Source: Chrysochromulina parva
Taxonomy: Eukaryota; Haptophyta; Prymnesiales; Chrysochromulinaceae
Reading direction: 5' to 3'
Assembly: GCA_002887195.1 (NCBI GenBank)
Contig: PJAB01000826.1
Location: 1-20,139 of the forward strand
Length of the DNA: 20,139 nucleotides
The position numbers and the translations under genes are program-made. Of the stretch, positions 10,101 to 17,464 are shown piece after piece. A model generated the notes under the pieces. The model ran no database searches and was not told the DNA's origin. It worked only from the letters and a program-made list of their open reading frames with translations. The stretch's first letter is position 1; the number at the start of each line of letters is the position of its first letter.

Positions 10101-11953
10101 TCGATGCGTTCCTGTGCGACGAGAAGAAGCCGGGCGCGGACAAGGAGGGCGGCGGCGATCGGGGCCTTAGGCGCCAGTCATCGATGAGCGCCGTGGTGGA
10201 AGGCGGCGATCGGGGCCTTAGGCGCCAGTCATCGATGAGCGCCGTGGTGGACGAATCTGTCGCGATCGAGATCGAAGCACTGCGGAATGACGCGTACACA
10301 CAGCAGGCGCAGCTGCAGGCGTCGTCGTCGTACGGGGTGGTGAAGGAGGCGGAGCTCGTGCAGGTGATGGCCACTGATGGCGAATGATGCTGATGGTCTC
10401 CGATTGCCATGAAGTGCCTTTGAGTGCCACGGATGCTTTGGATGGCCGTGCAGGTGGCGCCGGACAGCTCACAAGAGATCGCAAGCGTCGTGCGCTTCGC
10501 TCGGGCGGCGTTCAACGCGGGCATCACCCTCGAAGAGGTCATTGACGAGAACGATCGCGGCCTTGATGAAGCGCTGATGGCGCAATTCGGCATCCATCCC
10601 AAGATGGTGCGGTGCATGGCGACGCCCATCGTGGCTAACGGCGATACGCAGGAGCTGCGCGGCGTGCTGGTCGTGTGGGGTGCGCCAGCCGGATACGGAC
10701 CGAGCGACACACAGATCCTCAAGACGCTCGCCGTGCTCTGCAACCATCTGCTCACGACGGCGCGGCGCGGCGCGGCGGAGCGCAAGGTGTCCGGGATGAT
10801 CGCCGAGGAGGTACGAATGCTGCGCGGCCAGCGCGAGTCGATGGCGCGCGTGGCGAGGCAGGTGTGCGCCTCGGCGCCCGTGATGCTGCACAAGGTGGCG
10901 CATCAGCTGGCCGAATGCCTCAATTGCGCGTCCGTGACACTGTGGCTCGTCGAGACGACGCCCACGAAGCAGCTGCTCGTGACGCACCTGGACCCGAAGC
11001 GCGAGCGCGACGAGGAGGAGGACGAGAATTCGTATGAGGACGGCACGGTGGCGACCAACGGCTACGCACGCGCGGTGGGCGACGTCGTCTCCATCCCGCT
11101 CGGTGCCCAAGGGATCGTCGGCGCCGTCTTGGGCACCGCCAAGCCGCTCAACATTGGGGATGCGCACATCCACCACGCGTACAAGGCGGAGGTGGACGAG
11201 GCGGTGCAGAAGCTCGAGCCCGGGCACACGGCGCTGATGGCCGTGCCGCTCTGCGACTACCACGGGCGCGTGATGGGCGTGCTGCAGGCGAGCGGCAAGC
11301 TTGATACCCCCTCTGATGGCGTCGAGGTCGACAATCTCGACTTCCTGCTCGAGGAGTATCAGAAGAAGGTTGAGACGCCCACATTTACGGAGGGGGACTT
11401 TGAGTTCCTCATCTTCCTCGCTGATCGGATGGGCAACCAGCTGCAGTACCTCGACCTCTCGGGCCACTCCGCCTCGGATATTGTCCAGCAGCAGAACTTG
11501 AGCGCTGACTTGCAGGCCCAGGCGGAGAAGCAGCTGCAGACGCTGCTCGACAACCGGCGTCAGCTAGCCTCGCTCGGGCACGACTTGTATGCAGCTGCAC
11601 TGCCGCACTCGGCGCCCTCAGGTTATGCCTCGTATGGCGCGAGCGGCGCCTTCGGGGGCAAGCTCAAGCCATCCTCTCTGGCGCCGCCCTCGATCGCGCT
11701 GCCTACGCCCGCGCCGCTCCCCTCTGCCAGCCTTCAACGGGTGCCCAGCAAGGCGACCATTGGCTTTCCCGCGAAGAAGAAGAAGGTGGGCGGACGGCTC
11801 GACCCTCTGCCAGACGGGACGCTCGGGGACCAGTTGGACGCGATGAGGGCGCGCGTGGGCGGCACGCGTTCCTCGGCGGCACTGCTCCCAGAGGTACTCG
11901 ACACGCCCGATGCCGTCTGGGATGACCTGTGCAGAGCGCTGCGCGAGCTGTAG
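7151..11953 (+). CDS. Large multi-GAF-domain protein with IQ-like motif (six exons)
   Basis: Exons are 7151-8638, 8722-8844, 9026-9364, 9474-9620, 9869-10363 and 10454-11953. All five introns are phase 0, giving 1363 residues and a TAG stop. LQAAVRRWVIRR (52-63) resembles an IQ calmodulin-binding motif. About five GAF or GAF-like domains follow: roughly 140-335, 365-530, 555-700, 715-960 (split by an intron) and 1004-1205. The third is the most canonical, and its end reads N671-K672...F678-x3-D682-E683, the NKXnFX3DE signature of cyclic-nucleotide-binding GAF domains in phosphodiesterases. The first has PFNADDE and the second NK...F-x3-D-L, which are partial versions. The C-terminal 180 residues are Pro/Ser/Ala-rich with a basic PAKKKKVG patch. 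No phosphodiesterase HD, cyclase, kinase or other effector domain is present, so it looks like a ligand sensor or scaffold. Splicing joins PVLIQ to WANK and TKQ to VLCYPI, both conserved GAF strands, which supports the exon model. Confidence 0.88.
8639..8721 (+). other. GAF gene intron 1, with exon-tail copy at its 3' end
   Basis: An 83-nt phase-0 intron between ...CTCATACAG and TGGGCG. It consists of CTCTGATGAC repeats followed by GATCCCCGTGCTCGTGCAG (8703-8721), which matches the last 19 nt of exon 1 (8620-8638) at 17 of 19 positions. Confidence 0.9.
8845..9025 (+). other. GAF gene intron 2
   Basis: A 181-nt phase-0 intron, TTGCAG|GTGCGT ... GGCAG|GAGCG. It is filled with GAGTGCC and GGATGGCCTC-type words and includes a 32-nt segment repeated at 8905-8936 and 8946-8977 with two mismatches. 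The frame after the acceptor (ERFAVGDQRR) leads into the third GAF domain. Confidence 0.8.
9365..9473 (+). other. GAF gene intron 3
   Basis: A 109-nt phase-0 intron, AAGCAG|GTGGCG ... TTGCAG|GTGCTC. It is made of TTGATTGCCTC/TTGATGG-type repeats. Splicing rebuilds the central sheet of the third GAF domain (GYRTKQ to VLCYPITNS). Confidence 0.9.
9621..9868 (+). other. GAF gene intron 4, containing a copy of its own 5' exon junction
   Basis: A 248-nt phase-0 intron, GAGAAC|GTGAGC ... TCGCAG|ATGAGC. It contains ATTGCCATCG and TGCCATTGAG/TGCCATGGAG repeats. A 24-nt segment covering the exon end and the donor site (9605-9628) is repeated without mismatch at 9669-9692, so a second potential donor lies inside the intron. 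The intron separates the third GAF domain from the region leading to the fourth. Confidence 0.85.
10151..10252 (+). repeat. 51-bp tandem duplication coding two RRQSS sites
   Basis: Positions 10151-10201 and 10202-10252 are essentially identical in-frame copies inside exon 5 of the GAF gene. Each encodes a 17-residue unit containing GLRRQSSMSAVV (about residues 793-827). R-R-x-S is the consensus for cyclic-nucleotide-dependent protein kinases. Confidence 0.9.
10364..10453 (+). other. GAF gene intron 5
   Basis: A 90-nt phase-0 intron, CGTGCAG|GTGATGG ... CGTGCAG|GTGGCG. The 10-mer CGTGCAGGTG occurs at both ends, and the body is again GATGGCC/GAGTGCC-type words. After the acceptor, VAPDSSQEI continues the fourth GAF-like domain. 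Confidence 0.85.
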
Positions 11954-12337
11954 AGCGCCGGGTCGCCGTACAACTGATAGAAGGACCGACTAGTAATCTG
12001 ATGCATACGATATCTGTCTTTCGTGGTCGTTAGAGAGGAATGTACTCAATTATACGTGATCAGCCACCGGCCACCGCACGTAGGTCGGAAAAGGTCGCCC
12101 GACACTTAGTTCATCGAGTTGGAAGTTGGATCGCTTGGGGCCCGCTTGCTGTGTTGCTGACGTGGTGACTGTTCGGTTGGATGCCGCCCGATAGCGTCTC
12201 GAGCTGACCTTCACACGCGCGCCGGCGCACGTCATTCACCGAGGGGTGCGGAGCCAGACGGGGGGGTGCTGGCACGTTGTTCTGAGAACCGACTTGACTT
12301 GACTCGGTTTGGTGCTTGGAAAGTACCGGAACCGGAC
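11954..12337. other. Intergenic region upstream of the glutaredoxin gene
   Basis: 384 bp between the TAG of the GAF gene and the ATG of the glutaredoxin gene. The plus-strand glutaredoxin frame is open back to 12266 but begins there with GTG, so this is taken as 5' UTR. I see no RNA gene, no clear promoter box and no other gene. Confidence 0.4.
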
Positions 12338-13300
12338 ATGGTGTTGGCGACATTGCTGGTGGCCGCTTCGGCTCTGCACGTAATCCCTCGGCTCCCGAAA
12401 ACACGGATCGCCGGCCCAATCCGCTGCTCAGAATCTGCCACGTCAAGCAACGCTGCTGTGGCGGAGGCGCTGATGAAGGTGATTTCAGACTCTCCTTGCG
12501 TCGTATTCTCAAGAACGACGTGCCCATACTGCTTGCAGACCAAAGAGTGCTTGGATCGCGTAGGTGCAACGTACCGTGTCGTGGAGCTGGATGCTGACCC
12601 ACAAGGTCCCGCCATGGGCAAGGAGCTTGCGAGCTTGACCGGGAGGACGTCGGTGCCGGCAGTCTTCATCGGCGGCAAATTTGCAGGTGGTGCCAACGAT
12701 GGTGGCCTCGGCGGCGTGCTCACCCTGCAACGCGAGGGTGCGCTGGAGCCGCTGCTCGTGGAGAGCGGCGCGCTCGATCTGAGCGGTCAATTGAGCGATC
12801 CGGTTGCCCAGCTCTTCTCAAGTCTGTTCCAGGGCGGCAGTGGCAAACGCATCGCGTGGGGCGTGCTGCAGCAAGACGTGGATCCGGCGGCAGTGCCGGA
12901 CGCCGATGAGCGCGCGCGCCGGCGAGAGGTGGCGGCGAGCAGTCTGACCAACATCGACGCCGCGGAGCGCCAGCGGCGGCAGCTCGCAGGCACGGCGATG
13001 AGCGTCGCGACGGGGGCCCTCGCAGTGAGTCTCCTCGCGGCACACGCGGCGCCGCTGACACGCGTCGCCATAGCACCACCGCTCTTCCTCGCGTACGGGT
13101 ACCTCGCATCGGCGCGGGAGGGCCTCTGAAATATCGGGCAGGGTGGCGTCTGGGACGTGGACGGCTCCGGCCTGCAGCGGATCGAGGATCCAGTCCTCGC
13201 AACCCGACTGCGGACCAAGGTGAACACGTTCAACGCGCGCTCGATTGGTGTCGTCGCCATCGCCACCCTGCTCTATGTCGCCGTGCCCGAGCTTTTGTAA
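12338..13300 (+). CDS. Dithiol glutaredoxin fused to a membrane domain; candidate selenoprotein with in-frame TGA
   Basis: The first ATG in frame is 12338. Residues 1-17 are hydrophobic (MVLATLLVAASALHVIP) and look like a signal peptide, possibly the first part of a plastid-targeting leader. Residues about 40-145 are a glutaredoxin: VVFSRTTCPYC with the CPYC active site at 62-65, the cis-proline in TSVPAVFIGGK (P107), and the glutathione-binding GGANDG (118-123). A charged linker leads to hydrophobic segments at about 219-236 and 242-258. A TGA at 13127-13129 is codon 264. The same frame continues 56 codons (NIGQGGVWDVDGSGLQRIED...), with another hydrophobic segment, SIGVVAIATLLYVAVPELL, and then TAA at 13298-13300. 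If TGA is read as selenocysteine the protein has 320 residues; if it terminates, 263. A SECIS-like hairpin follows at 13359-13441. A sequencing error or pseudogene remains possible. The glutaredoxin call is firm; the readthrough is likely but unproven. Confidence 0.8.
13127..13129 (+). other. Candidate selenocysteine codon (in-frame TGA)
   Basis: A TGA codon in the glutaredoxin-membrane gene, flanked on both sides by coding sequence in the same frame: AREGL before, NIGQGGVWDVDG after. No GT-AG intron that removes it keeps the downstream frame: donors at 13093 and 13099 with the acceptor at 13141 give 49 and 43 nt, neither divisible by three. Confidence 0.6.
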
Positions 13301-13619
13301 GGAGAGGCTGTAGAAGAGTAAGAGAGGGAGACACATGAGCTCCCGCTCGCATGCGGCTCGCCCGGCCCTCGACGTGATGGCACGTGCCTCCCTCTCGGCA
13401 CTTCCGGGAAGGCACGACTGCTTGAGAAGGATCGGTCGGCGTGTTCGCAACCCCGTGGGGATCCCAGCTGGGGGGCTCCGTGATCCCAAGTACGCAACTG
13501 TCTAAAAGTTGACGTTGCATGCACACACGGGTTCTGTTTCTTCTCTGAAACCGAAAAAAACGATCAAGTACATCAAGAAAAAAGTAAAAACAGCAGTCCG
13601 TCCAGCACTCGTATCGCAG
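13301..13619. other. Intergenic region holding the SECIS-like hairpin
   Basis: 319 bp between the glutaredoxin TAA and the EF-hand gene ATG. The first half contains the SECIS-like fold. The second half (13505-13619) is A-rich, with runs of AAAAAA around 13553-13590, and is probably the 5' UTR or promoter of the EF-hand gene; its open frame upstream of 13620 starts only with TTG. Confidence 0.45.
13359..13441 (+). promoter_or_regulatory. SECIS-like stem-loop in the 3' UTR
   Basis: Folded by eye. Helix I pairs 13359-13367 with 13434-13441 (8 pairs, one bulged C). An internal loop follows. The core has GTGA (13374-13377) opposite TTGAG (13422-13426). Helix II pairs GGCA and CGTGCCT (13379-13389) with AGGCACG and TGCT (13410-13422, two bulged bases). 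A bulge holds CC (from 13390), 12 nt after the GTGA. Helix III is CTCGG/CCGGG with a CACTT loop. This is the layout of a form-2 eukaryotic SECIS, with CC in place of the usual AA. It lies 58 nt after the TAA of the glutaredoxin gene. Confidence 0.5.
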
Positions 13620-16183
13620 ATGCCTCTCCCTAGAAGCGCCGTACCCGATGTGTCATCGCCCCAGACCTCCATGAAAGTGTCGTGGAACCTCGACCACGCC
13701 TTTGAAGCGGTGCAAGCCTCGATTGCAGACGCTGTTGAAACGTCATCGTGGAAGGCGGTATTTCCAGAGTGCATAACGCTGGAGACTCGTGAAGACCTTT
13801 CCATCGAGGAGCAGGTGCACGCCATCCTGAGCAAGCACTCGGCGATCCTCGATGCTCTCTTTCACCAGTGGGACGTGGATGGGAAGGGCAGCTTCACTCT
13901 TACCGAGGTATGAATGGCACGCAACCGAAGAGCAGTCGGGGCATGTTGCATGGTAAGTTGCATGGTGCTTGATTCTCACAGAGTGCGTGACGTCGAGTCT
14001 CGTCATCCCAGTTTCGCGACGGCCTCACGGCGTTGGGCTACTTAGTGCCCATGCGCGAGCTCGCGGCCGTCTTTTCGTCGATGGACATGGAGGGAACCGG
14101 CGTCATCCAGTTTGAGCAATTCAAGGCAGCGCACAGCCCAAACGGCATCGAGCCTCCCAGACAGAAGGCAAGCGTGGCGAGCGTCCTTGGCCAGCTCAAG
14201 ATGGCGCTCGCCAAGAACCTCAACCGGGTTATCGACACATTCCGCGACTTTGATGAGAACCATTCTGGTCAGCTCGACAAGCACCCATTTCGGCTCGCGT
14301 TGCAGAAGCTCGGCATCGTCGGCCGCGCGTCTGCGTTCGACGACACCTTTGACTCGATCGACAAGGATCGCTCGGGTATCCTGGAGTATCACGAGCTCAA
14401 GCATCATCTGGCCCGGCGGCACACCGGCGATCCGTTCATCGATCTTCGGCGGCGCACCGCCGACCCATTCCTTGAATTTGAAGAGTACCAGGCAGCACTC
14501 ACTAGAAAGGCCGCGGGGTGGAAGGCGAGAGAGGCGGCGCAGAGGACGCTGCAAGCGGTGGACGCCAAGTTGGACGCGGCGAGCAAGGCGGTGGCGCTGA
14601 CGGCCGAGCAAGCAGAGAAGGCAGCCGCGGCGGAGAAGGCAGCGGTCTTGTCTGCCGAGCGGGCGGCGACGTCGGCCGCGGTTGTCAAGGCGAACAAGCA
14701 GGCTGAGAAGGCGAAGGCGGAGGAGGCAAAGTTCAAGAAGCTGCAGGAGGCGGCTCGGCTCGAGATGCATCGTGAGCAGGCTGAGGCTCTGGCGGAGGCT
14801 CAGAGGCATGCAAAGGCGATGGCGGCGGTGGCAGCGGCAGCGGCGGCGGCGGCAGCGGCGGCAGCCGAGCACAAGGCAACCGTTGCCAACGGCTTTGTTC
14901 AGCTCAAGATGGCGGTCGCCAAGAACCTCAATCGGACGATCGACACGTTCCGTGAGTTTGACGAGGACCAGTCGGGCACGGTTGACAAGCGCGAGTTCCG
15001 GCTCGGGCTGCAGAAGCTCGGCATCCCTGGGCACGAGGCTGCTTTCGATGAGATCTTCGACTCGATCGACAAGGATCGCTCGGGCTATCTCGACTACCAT
15101 GAGCTCAACCGCCATCTCCGGCGCCGCTCGAGGGATCCCTCGCACACGAGCGCGATGGGCGTCCTCTCCAGAGGGGGGGGCGCAGCTGGAGCTGTGAACG
15201 GGGGCGCAGCTGGAGCTGTGAACGGAGCTTTGAGGAGTGCGCCATCGCCCCAGCCGGCGCTCAGAGTCGGGGGAGTCCGTCCGTGTATCGGCACGTTCCT
15301 CGCTCACCACAGCGCGCACTTGATGCAACTGTTTCATGAGTGGGACTTGGGTCGACGCGGAGCGCTGGACAAGCATAAGATGAGGGGCAACCTTTTGCGC
15401 GTGTGCACGTCACTTGGGTGGCCCGCGAGTGCCGCCTCTTGCAATGCCGATCTCGACGAACTCCTGAAGCACCTCGACCTCAACGGCGACGGCAAGATCA
15501 CGTTTGCAGAGCTCAAGCGCGGATTGAACGGCTTCGGCCGCACGGGGGGGGATACGCCGAGCTGGGAGCTGGCGAGCAGTGCCTTGGCGAGCCACGGCGC
15601 CTCTTGTGCAGCCGCTCGGCGCTCGTCGTTGGCCGAAAGGGGCGCCCGTCACGGCGCCAAGGCGTCGAGCCCGAAGCCACGGTGCCAATCTGCGGGGAGG
15701 TGCCAATCTGCGGGGCGGAGCTCGCGATCTCCGGGGACCGCGGGGAGCCCGATCAAGCTTCGGTGGCACGATGGCGTGCTCGTGGAGAAGGGCAGTACCC
15801 CGATGCTCTCGGCGCTCGAGTATGCGCTCGGTGGTACCGCCAAGCAGTCCGGCGCGAACCCCGCGTCAGGTGCTGGGACGAGGGGCGAGGCGACGCGTGA
15901 GCGTGAGCGGCAGAAGACGGCGGGGGCATTCTCGGGCTTGATGCGTGAGGCGGCGAGGGAGTCCGCGGCCGCCATGCGGGAAGCCGAGGCCGTCGAGCTT
16001 CGCAAGCAGCTGGATGATGCAATCCTTCAGAAGCAGCGCGCCCAGGTGTGCGCCTGGCCAGGGGCGCACGTGCCCATCCCCCTCGCCCAGGTGTGCGCCG
16101 CCTGGTCAGAGGAGGAGATGCTTGTCGAGGCGCGGCGGGCTCGCCGGATGGGCACGCTAGGCGGCCAAGGGAAACCGAGTTAG
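13620..16183 (+). CDS. Eight-EF-hand calcium-binding protein with alanine-rich coiled coil (two exons)
   Basis: Exons are 13620-13907 and 14012-16183 (819 residues, TAG stop); the intron is phase 0. The first ATG is 13620, and earlier in-frame starts are TTG only. EF loops: 85-96 (DVDGKGSFTLTE, completed by the splice, then F), 121-132 (degenerate, Q at position 12), 177-188 (degenerate, P at position 12), 213-224 (DKDRSGILEYHE), 413-424 (DEDQSGTVDKRE), 449-460 (DKDRSGYLDYHE), one degenerate (DLGRRGALDKHK) and a last canonical DLNGDGKITFAE. Two 75-residue modules (about 157-230 and 393-466) are close copies. Between them, residues 265-385 form an Ala/Glu/Lys-rich helix, probably a coiled coil, ending in a polyalanine run. 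The C-terminal third is Ser/Gly/Arg-rich with a repeated RCQSAG and a charged helix. It is likely a calcium sensor or scaffold; no enzymatic domain is visible. Confidence 0.9.
13908..14011 (+). other. EF-hand gene intron
   Basis: A 104-nt phase-0 intron, ACCGAG|GTATGA ... ATCCCAG|TTTCGC. It falls exactly after position 12 of the first EF loop. It contains GTTGCATGGT twice but none of the CTCTGATG-type repeats and no exon-tail copy, unlike the introns of the Myb-type and GAF genes. Confidence 0.9.
14192..15123 (+). repeat. Duplicated EF-hand pair module in the EF-hand gene
   Basis: Segments 14192-14415 and 14900-15123 (offset 708) are similar at both DNA and protein level. Each encodes QLKMA-AKNLNR-IDTFR-FDE...LQKLGI...FDSIDKDRSG...YHEL and contains two EF loops. 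They are separated by the sequence for the alanine-rich helix. Confidence 0.85.
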
Positions 16184-16639
16184 TGAGGTGGGCGGCGAAG
16201 CGAGCCGAAAGGTCGAGCTGTAAATCAGGAGCTGTACATACAGTTCGGTGGTGGGACGCGTGGAGTACGCATGCATGGTGGGGAGCCATTCCCTTCCTTC
16301 AGCCTTATTCATTCTTTTGAGCTGGGGTTTCGCCAAGACTCTTGAGCGGTTGGGAAGACAACCGCAGCGCGTAGGGTAAGATTTGAGGGTAAGATTGAGA
16401 ATGCAATGCCAATGGGCATGTGCGATGTGGATGACAGACACGCGTCCGCGGAAGGCGTCGGCGTGATAACCCTGCGTGATAAAATTAGGATTTTCGCACA
16501 GCTCTGTTTGAAGCGGCTGTGAGCCGGAGCTTGCGAACAGAGAAGCAGCCAACTCACTTTTGAAAAAGTCAGCAAAAGTCCAAAAGAAGGCCATGCTTCA
16601 TGTGAATTTCGCACTAACGTTGCGCCGCCCGTCCGGCCG
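16184..16639. other. Intergenic region before the two-pass membrane protein gene
   Basis: 456 bp between the EF-hand TAG and the next ATG. It is lower in GC. It holds a short tandem repeat, GGGTAAGATT(T)GA twice, near 16373-16397. I see no gene or RNA here; the minus-strand frames in it lack protein-like composition. Confidence 0.4.
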
Positions 16640-17464
16640 ATGTCATTAATCGGCATGGCTGGGGTCCCGAAGTTCAACCACGACATCGAAAAGCCAACGG
16701 CAGTGAGAACGACCAACCCCATCTTCACGCCGCGCAGCACCATAAGCCAGACCAAGCAGGCGCACGCGACGGATAGCGGATTCCGGAGGGGCGCGATCAG
16801 CATCCTCGCAATCCTCGGAGGTGGTGCGGCGGCTGCTGTCAGCTTCGGCGAGCTGCAAGACTACTATGCGGGCGAGGCTGGCAAGCACTTTGTGGGAGGT
16901 ACGTGCCGCGTGACGGCCGTGGCGCACTCCGATGTCATGACGTTTGCGCACTCGGAGACAGGCGGCCATTATTCATCGTCGTCGTCCAGCAAAGCGGTGG
17001 TGTGCATCGACAAGTACACCTACTCGTTCGAGTGGCTAGGCACTGGCGGCGCGCCGGAGCTCCGTGGTGCGGCTCTCACGACGTCCGAATCGCTCCGTCG
17101 CACCACAATAGGAACTTGCACGCTCCCTGGCGCCGTGCCGGAGCCCGCCACGCTCGACGCATCGCCCGATCCCGTGCGCTGCTGGGCTGCGAAGGCTGGC
17201 TCTGAGGAGGTGATCGCGCGCTACTACCCTAAGTGCGACACCGTGCCGGCGTGCGTCAAGCTGCTAGGCTCGCCCAAGGCCGACTTCGAGGCCCGAACCA
17301 AGGAACCCTTCGAGCTGCTCCTTTACCTCTTACTCTCATTCGTCGCCTTTCTCGGTGGAACGATCTCGGCGTGCAGCGCTATGGCGAGCGCGCCGCCGGA
17401 GACCTTCGCCCCGCCGCTGTCTGCGCGAGCGCGCGAGCGCCTCAACAGCAAGGACCTCATGTAG
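16640..17464 (+). CDS. Two-pass membrane protein with cysteine-rich loop, function unknown
   Basis: A single exon of 274 residues (TAG stop) starting at the ATG at 16640; a second ATG is at codon 6. Residues 1-48 are hydrophilic, and 50-70 (GAISILAILGGGAAAAVSFG) is the first transmembrane segment. Residues 71-222 form a loop with six cysteines (89, 122, 160, 181, 199, 205), a serine run (112-117) and the pattern C...VVCIDKYTYSFEW...GTCTLPG...RCWAAK...YYPKCDTVPAC. Residues 223-247 (PFELLLYLLLSFVAFLGGTISACSA) form the second segment, followed by a short basic tail. The architecture (two spans, short ends, disulfide-capable loop) resembles DUF3592-type proteins and BK-channel beta subunits, but I see no decisive signature. 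With N-in topology the loop would be extracytoplasmic. It is a real gene by composition; its function is unknown. Confidence 0.75.
   Translation: MSLIGMAGVPKFNHDIEKPTAVRTTNPIFTPRSTISQTKQAHATDSGFRRGAISILAILGGGAAAAVSFGELQDYYAGEAGKHFVGGTCRVTAVAHSDVMTFAHSETGGHYSSSSSSKAVVCIDKYTYSFEWLGTGGAPELRGAALTTSESLRRTTIGTCTLPGAVPEPATLDASPDPVRCWAAKAGSEEVIARYYPKCDTVPACVKLLGSPKADFEARTKEPFELLLYLLLSFVAFLGGTISACSAMASAPPETFAPPLSARARERLNSKDLM

Noticed and set aside
10469..11467. Minus-strand frame of 332 codons
   Set aside because: Antisense to exon 6 of the GAF gene, with His/Arg/Leu-rich composition and no domain.
13099..13141. A 43-nt intron that would remove the in-frame TGA of the glutaredoxin gene
   Set aside because: 43 nt is not a multiple of three; the downstream frame would become an unlikely peptide ending soon after, while the unspliced frame gives good coding sequence.
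14042..15376. Minus-strand frame of 444 codons
   Set aside because: It lies wholly antisense to the EF-hand gene and has the Arg/Leu-rich composition of a GC-rich shadow frame.
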